From Lutjanus erythropterus (lineage: Eukaryota > Chordata > Actinopteri > Lutjaniformes > Lutjanidae), in the NCBI GenBank assembly GCA_020091685.1, contig CM034607.1, positions 19,831,221 to 19,895,220 of the forward strand: a DNA stretch of 64,000 nt, written 5' to 3'. The translations under genes and the position numbers were made by a program. Each line of letters starts with the position of its first letter. The first letter of the stretch is position 1. Positions 12,063 to 25,378 of this stretch are shown here, one piece after another. The notes beneath the pieces were generated by a model that was given only the letters and a program-made list of their open reading frames with translations, did no database searches and was not told the DNA's origin.

Positions 12063-14823
12063 CCACAACCACAACTAAAACAACATCCATCCCACTGCAG
12101 CATCATGATTATTTATGCACTAGTAATAATAAATGACACAGTCTATTAAAAGGACTCTGTACACAAACATGCTGCATTCATCACTATGGCAACTCGATAA
12201 TTGGAAACAAACAGGAACTCCGTTCAAAAATGTACGATTTGTCAACTGCTAATTGTGACAGAATAAAAATCCCTGAGCTGGTTTGGAGTCAGACTGGAGA
12301 AGGAAGATGAAACAGCACGCTCACTTCCTGTTTGCCGGGACAGAACACACCCTGTTTATGCTGCGGTTTTATTTAACAGACAGCCAAATACAAACTTTGC
12401 TCGCTAATCCCCAAATCGTTTGGTATTAGAGTCAGTATTAACGTCTGAAAATCATTGTTGGTGGAGTGCCTCTTTGAGTCACACCTACTGAGGAAAGCTG
12501 ATTTGTTCATAAGAAACTAAAAAGCTCCTTTATTGCATCACTGCTTTTATGTCTAAGCCTCATGACTCCTTTGAAAACGAATTGAATTTTCAAATAAAAA
12601 TCTGAGCCTACACATTCATAAAAGTAAAATAAACACACCAGCTTCTCCAGGTACAACATGAAGGGGAGGAGGGTGAGGAAAAAGAGCAGGAGATCAGGAT
12701 ACGGAGCGCCCACATGCCTAGCTGGCACTTTGGCGATGCCAGTCTGTCCATCTATCCCCTAGCAACCCTGTAACCCGGGGCGACAGGGCCTTGACGATGA
12801 ACAGACAGAACAGAACTCACTGGTTCTCCATTTGCTTGTTGCCAAGAAGCTGATAATGCAGACCTTTCAGATCTGCACACACGCAGAGACAGGCACACAC
12901 AGCCATAAAAAAAACACACTTGTGTATACATGATAATACAATGCAAAGACATGGACTGACACTTCCTGCAAACACATATTCACGAGGTGCATGCATGCTA
13001 TGGTTGCAAATGTTGTGTCCTTTTCCTTATAGTCCTTAAAAAAACAGAAAACAGGGCATTATTTGCTTCTACATATTTACACGTTTCCGATAAAAAAAAA
13101 AGCAGATAGGGAGGGACTTGTCACAGTAGCCACTAGCGCTGACACAGCGTTAACACAATGCCACCACAGCCATGCAGCTAAACACAGCGGTCCATTAACT
13201 TGGCTGACTTTTCCAGCTTTGTAGTACCAAACACAGCCTCTGAGACCAACAGAGGTTTGACGACAGACGACAAAAGTGGTTAGCTACTTTAGCAACACAT
13301 AAAACTATGCTTCCAGTGAAAAAACCCATGTTGCCTGCTTCTAAGTTAGCAAAAACTCTGACCCAGATAATTATTGTTTGAAACTGGTTGGTTCTAGCTC
13401 ACGTAAGCACACATCATACTTAGTTTTACTGGGAGGAAAAATAAATAGACTTGACATGATTTTTTTAAATTAATTTTTTGTTATATATTTAAAAAAAAGG
13501 TGCACAATATGACTGGGGTTGTGATCTAAAAGAGTTAAAAAGGCATTTTTCACTTCATCTTGACTTTAACTGATGGTTGAACACCTTAACAATCAAAAAT
13601 CGAGTCATGATTAATAATTTATGCTTAATAAGATACAAAAGGCACATATTTTTCTCAGTTTAAGTTTTATTTAATTAAATTAATAATTAATTAATTAGCA
13701 GCACACTAGTTATTGATTCATGGAGCACAAACAAAGGCATGAAGCTCACACAGTCTCCTGTCCTCCTGTCCTTAATCAAAAAATGGCACAGCCAAACAAA
13801 ATGATGTCAAATGGGGCACAATAACTGCTATTTCTGGACTAACAAGGCAGACCAAACCAAATAGTGTGAAGATGGTACAAAGAACAAACAGCGTTGGTTA
13901 ATATGTATTTAATCTGGTAACGGTGATTAATCAATAAACACTAAATCATTAACAGACCTTCATGCTATCACACCTGGACACTAAAACCAGACTATATATT
14001 AGTCAGTCTGTATCATCGTCCTGATATTGGCCTACCACACATATATTAGTCTATATCGGGATGTTTTTAATTGGGTTGGGATTTCCTGGATACGATCAGT
14101 CAGGTGAAAGAATGAAAGACAATGGCAATGTCACAAGCCTGTATACACTATATATACAAACACACACTCATTCCTCTGTGCTATTATCCAAGTGATTGAG
14201 TTACTGAGACAGTCAATATGCTGCCTCACATTGAGGAAAGAGAAATCGATGCGGTTACACTATCCACGCAATTCATCACCAGCTAACAGCACAAGACAAT
14301 TCCAAAAGACTGTCTGTTTAGGGCCAGTTGGCAAACACGAGTCAAAAAACCAAAGTGGAGACACACTTCTGTCAATAACACCATGTTGAGGGATGTGATC
14401 TGCAAAGCAAGATGTAACAAAAAAAAAATCTCTTGACCCCAATATTTGCCGAGAGATCCACAGAAGGAGAAACAGACTGTACAATACTGACTTGGATTCA
14501 ATAGCACTGTGATCCGCTTCCCTGCAGATTCTTGCTGATTGAATCCGTGCATGCTCGGCTGGCAATGTCAAGTTTGTGAAGCGGAACCGGGCTAAGTCTG
14601 CTGAAATAAATGAGCGGGCTATATGCTAACTTCCAGCCATCAGAGGATTCTAGACGACAGCGCGGAAACAAGTGCTAGAGAAGCAGGCAGCTCTGACATC
14701 TGAGCAAATGGGATGTGAAGTTTCTGGAACAGTGACGGTGTTGTTGGGAGAAAACCACCGGGGGCTTTAGCCTCTGTTTACTTACAGACAACAGAAAAGC
14801 ACACTCTCAGGAATAATGGTTAC
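12063..14823. other. No gene seen
   Basis: Mostly AT-rich sequence. 13985-14085 contains TATATTAGTC and ATATCGGGATG words resembling the degraded TATCGG repeat at 19.8 kb. 14515-14770 is more complex, with a GAAGCGGAACCGGGCTAAGT block, and is a weak candidate for conserved non-coding sequence. No supported exon or RNA gene. Confidence 0.35.
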
Positions 14824-15498
14824 AAAAGGATTCTTCCTAAAGGGGTAAGGTTCTACTGAGAACCATGTGCTTCTGAAGAACCCCTTGTTGAAGAAAGGGT
14901 TTGTCAAAGGTTCTTTGTTTGACTAAGGCTTCCATTGAAGAACACTTTTGTCAAGGGTTCTTTGTACCATAACATAAAAGGATTCTTAGTAGAATCTCCT
15001 GGGTTGGTTCTAGATAAAACAATCAGAATATATAAGGTTCTCAGTGGAACCCCTGGGTGGGTGCTAGATGAAACCATTGGAATATCAAAGGGTTCTTGGT
15101 AGAACCCCCTGGGTGTTTTTAATCACCCTACATAGAAGGTAGAAAGCTAAGAATTCCCAGAGAGGGTGGTTGAAACCTTTTGTTAAGGGTCCTTTGTACC
15201 ATAATAAATAAGGGTTCTATATAGAGCTTCCTGGGTGGGTTCTAGGTAAAACCATCATAATATAAAAGGGCTCTCTGGATGGAACCATTGGAACATAAAA
15301 GGGTTATCGGTGGGTTCTTGTTGGCACCTTTGGAAGATTGAAAGATTCTGGACAGAACCACCAGAGTGGGTTCTGGGTGAATTATTTCCACCACAGACAG
15401 GTTCTCCTTTAGAACCAGATGATCACAGATGATTCTAGGTACAACCCTTCATGTTGTGTTCAAGGTAGAGAAAGGGTTCCAAGTGGAACCTTTATAAA
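14824..15498. repeat. Diverged GGTTCT minisatellite
   Basis: About 670 bases are built from imperfect units of roughly 55 bases. Each has a self-complementary core (AAGGGTTCTTGGTAGAACCC type), then CCTGGGTGGGTTCTAG, then AAACCATTGGAATAT. At least five units are recognisable between 14970 and 15360, with looser units on either side. The GGTTCT...AGAACC core makes each unit a potential small hairpin. Unit divergence and absence of unique spacers rule out a CRISPR-type array. Confidence 0.8.
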
Positions 15499-15815
15499 AG
15501 GAGCTTCCTGACTGTGCTGCTAGTTTCAAAATTTCGTGGTAAAAAAATGACACATTTTGCAGATCTTTCCCTGTTACTTCCCTCTGAAACACACCTCTGC
15601 AGAGGCAGAAACAGCTGGGCAGGAGTGTCGTCTGTCTGTAGAGTTTGTGTGGCTTAAACTAGCCGTTGTAGCATTAAGTCTGAGTGTATTGTGTGTGTAA
15701 CAGGGCAATGCAGAGTCATTAGCGGTGTTGCTTTCAGCATACAGCATGCTTAATGAGAGGGCACGGCCACGCTGTCTGAGTGATTAGTTACTGTGGAGGC
15801 TGAGGGCCAACACTG

Positions 15816-15836
15816 ATTTCGTGTGTGTGTGTGTGC
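15816..15836. repeat. (GT)n microsatellite
   Basis: A short GT run followed by GCACGC. The flanks (15499-15968) contain no supported gene. Confidence 0.8.
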
Positions 15837-15968
15837 ACGCGGCAGGGGGTTTATACATTACTGTGTTTGGAGGGGAAAAAGAGGAGAAGGTCTATTAGTG
15901 TGTGAAAAACTGAGATAGACAGGTAGAGACACAAAGACGAGACTACTGGAGTCTACTAGATAGATAGT

Positions 15969-16655
15969 CAGGGTTGGAAGGGTTATTTTAAAAATGCATT
16001 ATGATACAATTACTATTTACCTAAAAATGTAGTCAGTAATCTAATCCAATCTAATACTTTCTGTTACTTTTGGACTACCTCAGTACCGAACAGGGCAAAA
16101 CTGTTTAGCTTAATCTCAAACGTCAAGTAATCTGCCACAAACTTATTCTGAGGTCGTGTTTTTATCCACACAGCATCCTGGTCACCAGCATCGCCGCCTA
16201 CAGCCCTAAAATATTTTAGTGACTGGTTGCTGTAGCTAATGTTAGCGGCTGGTCTTACCTGTAAATCTTTCTTTAAATTAGGTGTTGAGTTCTTGATCGA
16301 TTACGGTATTTTCACAGCTGAAGGTAGAACTGTCACTGTACTGTGATGCTGTTCCTCTTTTCTCATTTAAAGACAAAATGATGTTGAGATTTCCACTCAG
16401 TGAAAGCATTTTTTTAATGGAGGCCATGATAATAAATTGACTGTAAGATTAGCTGGTCTCACTGAGGCCAGGTCACGACACATTGTAGTATGTTATTCTT
16501 TATTCTAAAATGTATTATAAAATTGTAATCCTAAAAATCCCCATTTTTACTAAATATATCTGTAATGTGATTATGCATTTTTTTCCTGTAAGTGTGATGA
16601 AATACAGTCACCTTTTTTGTATCCTGATGAAGTAATCCATAACTCCCCAGTTCTG
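15969..16655 (+). mobile_element. Non-autonomous DNA element, family B (CAGGGTTGG ends)
   Basis: The left end is CAGGGTTGGAAGGGTTATTT. The right end is GTAATCCATAACTCCCCAGT followed by TCTG, an imperfect inverted counterpart. Sub-terminal blocks rich in TAATC/GATTA and TGTTAC/GTAA words are also mirrored (16010-16090 against 16560-16640). It is 687 bp with no transposase frame. A partial relative lies at 29205-29420. Confidence 0.7.
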
Positions 16656-17428
16656 TAGATTAGACCACTCACTTTTCATGTGTATCACATAAAAAAACTC
16701 CCTCTTACGTCATGTGAATTGCTACAAGGCAAATTTACTGGAAGTCAAAATCAATGAAATACCACTAAAACCTCACTCACAGTCACAGACCCACAGATCC
16801 GTATTCAAAAGCCAAACCCTAGCTTTGTTTTTTTTATGAGGCATTGTGCGGCTCAGAGGAGCCTAAAAATAACCTTCATAACATGGTTGAAAAGAAGCTA
16901 ATCCCCCAGCCTCATTTGTTGCTCTGACTCAGGCTTTTAATTTACCGCTTTATGACCGGGTGTGTTTTTATGACCACGAGTCGTCACAAGGAAGGGGAAA
17001 GGTGATTGTGACGAGGATGGGAGTGGAACAAACCGACGAATAATGTACAGCGAGACATTGTGGAATTCCCCCGTCCTGCGTCTCTCCTGCTTCAGCACTG
17101 CAGCAGCAACCACTGCAGCCTGTTTTTTATCAAACACGACACAGGAGGACTGAATAGGAAGGCGCTATTTACTGCGAGATACAAACAGGCTTCATCAGGC
17201 CATTCTTTATTGCTCCCGACAACTTCAGATGGAACAATTCTCTGAAGATTTATTCAAATCGTAGTGAGAATGCAGCAGCAACGCACAAAGTAATGAGAGA
17301 AACACCTACAAATATCCAAGTCATTCTGCAGGCACCGATTCACAATCAGCTTATATTAATAACTTTTTTGGTCCAAGTGAATGAGGATACTCTTCTGTAT
17401 ACCTTTAAATATAATTAACAGAGCCAAA
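16656..17428. other. No gene seen
   Basis: A frame at 17060-17245 lacks splice context. Nothing else is supported. Confidence 0.35.
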
Positions 17429-17740
17429 TAAGTTGATTTATCAATTAGCTGTTCATCAGAAAACAAACTGAAAGCTTTTTTTTAATTGATTTCAGGCATT
17501 ATTCACTGAGAAATGCAGAACATTTAGCTGGTTCCTGCTTATCAAATATATTCTTTGAATGACAGTAAACTAAATATCTTTGGGACTTTTGACTGACTGT
17601 CAGATAAAGCTAACAATCTCAATACATTATGGGACCAATTTTACCAATAAGACTATGTAAGATACTGTATTTACATAATATTTTATGGCCAAATTTATTA
17701 AATGAAGAAGCGATCGCTGAAGTAACCTGCAAATTAATCA
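17429..17740 (+). repeat. Degraded copy of the TGCAACNATTAATC family
   Basis: CAGTAAACTAAATATCTTTG matches CAGTAAAGTGAATATCTTTG in the better copy at 35.19-35.51 kb, and the ATTGATTTCAGGCATT neighbourhood matches its TGATTTCAGCTTCT block. The ends are poorly preserved. Confidence 0.5.
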
Positions 17741-19800
17741 TTATAAAATACTAGAATGTAAACACCAACCTCCGAGCTAAGAACCTACATGCTGAAAATG
17801 GCATGTTAGCAGCTGGTTGCTAACAGCACGGACGTGAACAAGCTAGCAGCTGTTACCTTTTCTTTTGCAGGGATTCAGCCAGTTCAATGACAGAGCTTGT
17901 CTCCCCACGTCCAGAACAAGTTCTCCCTGACACTAAATTAAAATGTTGACCTCATGAGGAGGAAAAGTAAGAGAAGCAGCAAAGTTTTTACAGTTCGTCC
18001 TCTAACACTAATGTTTGTACCAAACTGTATGGAAATTTATCCAACAGTTTTCGGGAGAGAGTTTTCAAGCCAAAAATATCAACCTCTGGGGATCATAAAT
18101 GTCTGTGCAGAATTTCATAGCAATCAATCTAATAATTGTTGAGACTGAGCTTGATTTCAGTCTGCACCAAAGTGATGGTCCGTCAGACCGACACTGCCTT
18201 TAAGCCAGACACAAGGATCCAATTTTCTAATCAGACACTCGTTCACTGCCAAAGACGTCTCATTGATGCTTTGAGATTTTTCAGATGATCCAAGTTTTTT
18301 TTTTCCAGCAACTATAAAGAATTAGGTCCTCCCTTCAGGATTAGGAAAATTGGCGAGAAGGATATCATTAAATTGGAACATTTCACATCTGAATGCTGAG
18401 AATGTTGTGTCTGTTATGTCTGGCGAATCAGAATCAAGTGGGTCTGATTACATCGTGGATTTCCTGCTGTCACTTCCTAGTCTGTCTGAGAGATGCCATT
18501 GGCTTAATACCCCAAATTCCTCCTCCTCTTCTCCATTTCTTCCTCTAGCCTCAGCTCCATCCATCAAATCCTGCATTCCTCTGGATCTAGAGACACTCCT
18601 GAATGACTCATATCCAAACCTCCACCTAAAGCAGGGCCTTTCACAGAATTCAACTGTTATCCCCTGACATCCTTTAAGGGAGGCTCCATGTTCACATACA
18701 AAGGATGTTTGCAGTTGATAAGAGACAGAGAGTATCCCGGAGAGTTAAAGCTCTGCATTAGAAATCAGTCATCTATGGCGAGCTTCATCCTAAACTCCGT
18801 CAACTTGAAAGAACACGATGGAAAGCACTTTTCTTCACTTCACTACACAGGGTTCCACTTTCTACTCATCTCCCCTGTCCTTTCCCATTTTCCTCTTCTC
18901 TTCTTGTCTCCTTGCTCCTCTTTTTTATCTTCACCCCTCCCTTCTGATCTTCCATTTTCTCTAACTTTTTCTCTCCTCCCATCATTTCCTCTCCTTTTTT
19001 CCTCCTCTCCTCGGTCCCTCAGTATTCGTAGAAAGCTCAGGGGCCTGGCTCCGGTTCAAAACCTTTTTATGTCGCTGCTCAGTGCAGCTCAGCAGAGCAC
19101 CCTGCTGTGGTGGGCCTTAAAAAGGTCCATACCTCTCTCTCTCTCTCTCTCCGGTACTCGGATCCTTTCCTTTACCCGGAGCTGGAAGGTAAACCACTTT
19201 CATCTTCCCCTCCCTCTTTTTCTTCCCCTTGTCAAAACTCCCACTCCTGCTATACATGAAGAGGTGCAGCTTCCACAACACAACTTAAGCGTTTAAGCTT
19301 TGTAGGCATTTTTCAAACGTGCTGTATTCCCTGGGCCAAGCGTATACTCTTCACAACCTCACTGAGCTGTATAGAAAAAAGATTATACTAGTCATAAGTA
19401 AGCATTCGACGAAGTGTAAATGCGGCAGTCAATTTTCCGCAGTCAGCAGATGTATCTTTTGAATTACCAATTACTTGCCCCACAGTTTTTTTTATAAAGG
19501 CCTAATATTTTTATATAAATAACAACAAAGACTAAACTAATTGTACTTACTGTTGGACTGCTGCCTATAAAATGCCATTGCATGCCTTTGAATGTCTCAT
19601 TTTGTGAATCTAAAACCCAAAAATATTAAGTTTAATATGGTAATAAACAAAGAAAATTGTGACATCTCCATGTTTGAGAGAGCACTTCTATCCATAGGTG
19701 ACCCTGGTTGCTGACTATTGTTCTCTGTTTGAGTAACATCACTTGATCAAGCCTTTTCTAACATTCCACACTACAAAATAAGTAATAAAAGTATGTATGA
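17741..19800. other. No supported gene; pyrimidine-rich tract 18850-19020
   Basis: Two longer + strand frames (18350-18667, 18688-19296) exist, but the second owes its length to a CTTCTC-type tract low in stop codons. Neither has splice signals or recognisable domains. Confidence 0.35.
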
Positions 19801-20406
19801 TTCGTGCTGATATCGTATCGTATCGTTATCGGTATCGGCCAATACTCAAGGCTGCAATATCAGTATCGTATTGGAAGTGAAAAAGTTGTATCGGGACATC
19901 CCTAGCATTTTTACATGAGAAAATTATCAATATATTCTTTTCTATCACTTGCTCAGTCAGACAAGTGAATGCAAACGTGTGGTTAAACAGCAAGTATATC
20001 TCCAGCCTAACACAGATGAGTGACATGTGTCACATCAACAGTAAACTAGAACATGACTGAGACCTGTCTGTTATTTTAAGCTCATGGAAGAAAAAAAAAA
20101 GCAAAATATCAGAGAGCAATTTATGCAATTTATTTAAATTTCATTTTGAATGTCGGTCTGAAAAAGATAAAATAAAAATAAGAAGCAGTATGTAATGGTG
20201 CATGTCTGAGTCATGCTGTGGGCGATGAATTCCTTCATGGGAGTAGAATATTTGTTTCACAGTTTGAGCATGATGTTTTTTAGATGACTACGTTGAGGAA
20301 AGTGCATCCATACAAATGTGTGAACAACTTAGCAGCTCAAGAGAGGGAAAAAGACGGATTGGTATCGGTACTGGACATGAAAAATTGGCATCGAGCCATC
20401 CCTTGT
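19801..20406. repeat. TATCGGTATCGG-type repeat remnants
   Basis: 19808-19905 contains ATCGTATCGTATCGTTATCG and ends ATCGGGACATCCCTAG. 20355-20406 has GGTATCGGTACTGGACATG and ends GAGCCATCCCTTG. The pair of CATCCCT ends suggests remnants of one transposon family in the same orientation. The interior carries no coding sequence. Confidence 0.45.
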
Positions 20407-22263
20407 ATTTAAGCAAGCAAGTTTATTTATGAAGTACATTGTGTACTAAGGGGAAATTCAGCGTGCTTCCCACAAATAAAGCAAAAAGGAACATCCATTT
20501 AACAACTGAAATTTAAGGCCGGGTATTGTTTGGAAATGTTATTAGTGCTGATACAGGAGCTTCAGTTCCCGTACCAAAAGAATACTGTTTTGCATGCCTT
20601 CCTTTGAGGAACATAGTTGCTTCTCTTTATTTGTTTACATAAAAAGAGGACAAAGTTCCTAAAAGTCGAATGCTGTCTATGCACCAATATATGTCCACTA
20701 AGTCTGCATAAAAAATCTGTGCAAAAACTGTCAAAGAAAAAGTTCAAACAAATGGCTTTACTAATAAGTGATTTACTAAAATTTTATCGATCAGTTATAA
20801 GCAACTAAAAGAGCAACTTTTGGGTTGCCAGGTTGTAAAAAAAAAAGCCTCTGCATGACTGAACCATCTGACCCAAAATCTAAATGCATTACTTGCTTAT
20901 TTTTATTCAATATTGAAGTTCGCTGCAAGCTACACATGGAGTTGAATTAAACAGTGACCTGCAAAAATGACATTTATTGCCATTTATTGAGTGGCGCTAT
21001 CCACAGTACTGAAAGGAGCGTTGGGGGATCTAACTCTGGAATTATTAAAATAGCATTTAACTTTTTGTTTTGTTATACATGTTCACTTGGCCTATGTGTC
21101 CAGATGAGAAAAGGACAAGGAAATTAACTTGATATCATCTGAGTAGTGCTGGAACAATGCTCCAATACTTATTTCTCCATGTGAGGAAATAGAATATTCA
21201 CAGGCTGCATATAATTATTTAAACATTTGAAGATCAAATCATCACTGAGGCGTTTGGCCCCAGTCAGACAGAGCACCGTTTTCACAGTGAGAGGCGTCTT
21301 TTGATGGGAATAGTGCGATGCAGACTTGCAGTCGCAGCAGAGACACACAGAGCAAGAGATCACTCTGACTGCCATGTAACTTACCATCAAAGGAAACATG
21401 GTGAAATGTCCTGAAACGAGCCACAATAAAAGCTTGCACCTGTGTGCACGTGCAGATCTTTGGTTTGTTTCCATACTTACACCTCTGCTATTAAATGGCT
21501 ATGAAATCCTGTGATATTAATGGTCATATTGGCCATTAGGGCAATCATTTAATGCTACATATTTCAGTACCAAAAGAGTATTGAGGTTTTTCTGCACAGC
21601 TCTAACTATTCAAATAAAACTAAATTCTTGCAGACTGATCCTATAAATATATTTCTTCCAATAAATAAAACTGCACATTGCTGCCCTTCTTTGACGGGCA
21701 GCTCGGAGTCAAACTGTTAGCACAGTGAACGAGACCAACCCTCTAACTTTTCATCAGGGAATCTAAGAAAAACATCAGGGACCGACTGTCCGGGAACTCA
21801 AAGGCCCCTAACTTACCTCAACAATTGGCTCTTTGTTCTCCCACTTGGCTCAAACATCTTTTCTCCAAATCTATTTACTCATTCATTCAGAACTCTCCCT
21901 CTGTCTGTCTGTGTCATTCTCTCTTCGTATCTCCCTTTTTTTTTCTTTCCTTCCTTTACATTTTGACATTGCTATTGTCTACTCCTGGATAGTGAAGCAT
22001 ATTTACCAGCAGCCAGCAGAGGCAAACAAGCAGCCTATTCAAAGAGCTCAGCAGTGACAAAGACAGAGAGAGGAAGGAGGAGGATGGAGTGGGGAAAACA
22101 GAGGGAGACGGAGAGTAAATTCCCTGGATGACTCGCGGATATCAGTAAGCAATCCTCTAATTTCACAGAAAACACAACATGAGCAAACAGTCCTAATGGT
22201 TATAATTGCATCCTTATCAAGCTTTCCTTCAATTCTCATGCTGCAAATTGTTGCATTTTCACA
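20407..22263. other. No gene seen
   Basis: AT-rich. - strand frames at 21169-21474 are uninterrupted only over short distances. A 26-base splice-bounded segment at about 21385-21410 (-) was considered and rejected. C/T-rich stretch near 21895-21960. Confidence 0.35.
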
Positions 22264-22314
22264 AACACACACACACAGTGTCTGTCTCTCATCCTCCCAC
22301 ACACACACACACGC
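22264..22314. repeat. (CA)n microsatellites
   Basis: Two CA runs flank a GTGTCTGTCTCTCATCCTCC spacer. Confidence 0.85.
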
Positions 22315-22880
22315 ACCTCGCTATCTGGTGACATAATGCCCTATAGTCCATTAACAAATACTGTCCCTTCAATAAACAGTCATCTGCAATCAGGCTAAAG
22401 GCTTCTCCAGAGAAAAATTGATAAAAGTCACCGCTCATTTCCTCTGTACCAGCCAGATAATTGCTTCAAACTGTCATCCACTCAGAGCACAGACAGAAAT
22501 CAGAACTGATCACTTCCTTTATTGCTAAAGCTGAAGTGAGGGCAGAGTCATAAGCTGAAGAGCTCACTGAACAGACAAAAATTAGGAGGAAGGTACTTTC
22601 ATTGCCCCATAGTCATTGGCAGATTTGCTTGTTCCTCATTGAAACAAAGTTCAATCATTGTCGTTAGCCTCAGAAACTCTCTGATCCCATGTGATTCATG
22701 TAGTCCTCTTAATGAAACTGACACTAACAGCTGTGATAGCTTGTTACTGACCTTTGGCTTGCATGCACACAAAATCAGAGGTCTCACGCCCTCACTGTAA
22801 AATGTGTAGTTTATTCTGTCCTGACTGTGACCTCTACACTTCTTACAGTCTGCTCATATGATCAGATATAAGGTTTAAAA
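22315..22880. other. No gene seen
   Basis: Ordinary non-coding sequence on both strands; frame 22599-22787 (-) is unsupported. Confidence 0.35.
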
Positions 22881-22902
22881 CAGCAGCAGCAGCAGCAGCA
22901 GC
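22881..22902. repeat. (CAG)7 trinucleotide repeat
   Basis: Seven consecutive CAG units followed by CACATCACATCACAT. It is not in a supported coding frame. Confidence 0.9.
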
Positions 22903-23970
22903 ACATCACATCACATTTAGAAACTGAGAGTGCAGAACTAAAAGTCAAGTCCAGAATGAAGGAAGCCATCACAGCTTATTGCACCAGCTACTTTTATCTA
23001 TATCTTCTCTGTAACGGAGTATAAACTGATCCAAAATAGAGGAATGGTTTGCAGACAAGAGTCGATGGTACAAAGTAGGTCTGTCACTTTTTCAGTCAAG
23101 CTGAGGCAATTCAAACTAACATGTTATTCGTTCAGTTTAACGTGAACACAACGCATTTAGCGTAATTTGTGAGTCTGAGCATGTGTGGCCAGTGATGAAC
23201 ATCTGTTGGTGGTCAAGAATGCCTCACACTTCAGAATAATCTCTATATTTTCTTGCGCGGTGACACACAACTGTACGATAATGTGTGTCTTGAGTAAGCA
23301 GTGACATAAAGTTGTACAGTTACTCCAGTGTCTGGTGCCTCCACTGCCTCACTTGGGTGGCAAGTTAGTGGGACTCCTCAGATTTGTTATCCTTGTTAGG
23401 CAAGGCAGCTGACTTTTACAATGTTGGCAAACAGCTTCATCTTTATTGGCAATTTTGTCATTAGCAGTGTAGAGCCCAAAATACTTCCACACACATTTTT
23501 ATTTGGCCTTTTAGCTTAGTTTATTCGTCAATGGGGTGTGCAACAGGTCAATATGTATTTTTCCCATGTTCAGACAACAGTTCAAAATCTGAATAAAGAG
23601 CGCAAGCTAACAAAAAGATGTCTTTTGACTAAGCTGTGTGAACTTAATGTCCTGTTAGCGACAGAGCTAAAGAGCTTGCAAGAAGTTAGCAAGCTTGGGG
23701 AGTTTTTGCCTCATAAAACTCCTAACTGGATCAAATGATGTGCGATCCAGAGAGCAAAATTCCACGGGGAGAGTGAAATACCCATGACTAAGAAAATAAC
23801 TTGGGGAGCTTCTGTGACTAACACTATCATGTTCCCATCTGGCTAGCATGTTAGTGGTTAACTCTATCAAACTTGTTATCCAGCTAGGCCTGTGAGTTGT
23901 CCCTACGTCAAACCTCTTGAACCCCATTTTTCCCCAAAGACGAGCAGATTAATTTTGCTGCTGCACTTTT
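22903..23970. other. No gene seen
   Basis: Short frames at 23538-23738 (+) and 23667-23927 (-) overlap each other and lack splice context. Confidence 0.35.
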
Positions 23971-24285
23971 TAGTGTTGAACCAACAAGTTAATTGACATA
24001 AAGACAACACTCTAATAAATTATTCATCATTTTAGCCTTTTATCAAGCAAAAAAACAACAACTATTAGCTGGTCCCAGCATCTCAAATGTGAGGATTTGC
24101 TGCTGTTTTCTTTTTTTATATCATTGTTACTTGAATATCTTTGGGTTTTGGCCATTTGTTATCTTGGAAAATCTCTGGAAAATGTTTGGCATTTTGCACT
24201 TTTTTTAATAGAATGAAGAACCAGTTAATCAAAAAAAACAAACAGATGAATTATTTATGAAAAATAATCTGCAGTTGCAGCCTTA
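23971..24285 (+). mobile_element. TGCAACNATTAATC-family element, degraded
   Basis: The left end is TAGTGTTGAACCAACAAGTT; the right end, AATCTGCAGTTGCAGCCTTA, mirrors it loosely. The interior has CATCTCAAATGTGAGGATTT and GAATATCTTTGGGTTTTGGC, matching the 35.19 kb copy. No coding capacity. Confidence 0.65.
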
Positions 24286-25378
24286 CTCTTAATGGAATAA
24301 AGCTAAAATACATAATCAGTGAGTTTGATTCCGGCCCCCTTGGCTTTTACGGTGCATCATCTCGTCCACTTCACACTCAGTCCTCTGGACTCTGTCCAAT
24401 CAACCAACAAGAAGACCACACCGCACTTAAAACCACTGTCTGACCCTGGAGAGCTCTATCTTTTATTTCATTTTCCCACATTTCTCGCTTTTCTTTTCTC
24501 ACCTGTCTGTTCTTCACCCTCTCACAGCATTACTTCACTGACAAGTACAAATCACTTGGGAGAAACAGTTTGAAATGGCCGGCCATGTAATTTCAGCCTC
24601 GTACTATTGCATTTTATCAGAGCGCACACATAGCAGAGCATGGACCCACACCTTGTTTGTCTACGGCTTATATTAATACGCCGGTGCCCGTAGAGATAAC
24701 GGGGGCATTTCCTATTATGAGCCTGCTTGGGAAAAGGGAAGAGGGAGGTACGCTTTAATTGTAAGCAGGACAGGCTGTCTTTGTGTGTGTGCACGTACGT
24801 GTGCATGTGTGCGTGTGTGTCCGACAGCCTCTGCTCAGGATTGATGCCAGTGGCAGCGATGCAGGTTTTCAGACAGAGAAAGAAAGAAAGTGGGAGCGTG
24901 GTGACAAATATAAAAAGAGGAATGGAAAGGAGACGCATAAAGGGGAAATGTGAATTAGTGCGAGATGTGGTGACAGAAGGTTAGAGAGGAGGAAGAGTGG
25001 AATGCAAGACAAGATGAAGAGCAGGGACAGGCGGAGAAAGAAAGAAAAGGAGGTGGTAAGAGGGCGGCGAAGAAAAACAAGGTAGACTGGCGAGAGGACT
25101 GAATTAACTGATATAAAATCAAGCCAAAATGAAGAAATGAAGGAAAAGGAAAGTGAGAACGGCAGAAACAGACAGATAGAGAGAGAAGGTGTAAAATGGT
25201 GTCAGCCAGCCTGAGGTCCTTGGTGATGGATGTAAGCCAGTCCACTGGCCGTCCCATCCTTCATGTGCACAGAGACAGAGCAAACAGCCACCCTGTAGAG
25301 CACAAAAACCTCACCACACTATCACCTGATATGTGCACGTGCCTCATCGCCGTTATGTCCAGTTCAGATGGAATATAC
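24286..25378. other. Candidate conserved block, (TG)n tract and purine-rich stretch
   Basis: 24555-24725 is a complex, CpG-bearing block (ATTAATACGCCGGTGCCCGT, then TTTCCTATTATGAGCCTGCT) that could be conserved non-coding sequence. 24781-24825 is an imperfect TG tract. 24870-25190 is strongly purine-rich on + (AGAGAAAGAAAGAAAG, GGAGGAAGAG). 25196-25280 has open frames on both strands with no complete splice pair. No gene called. Confidence 0.35.

Noticed and set aside
14824..15498. CRISPR-like array
   Set aside because: Repeats are degenerate and contiguous without unique spacers, and the genome is clearly vertebrate.
18688..19296. 202-codon frame on +, the longest in the window
   Set aside because: A CTTCTC-rich tract without stop codons produces a Ser/Leu/Pro-rich translation. 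No initiator context, splice sites or homology recognised.
21385..21410. 26-nt splice-bounded segment on the - strand
   Set aside because: The donor GTAAGT is good, but the acceptor tract is weak, the length breaks frame, and nothing nearby supports a host gene.
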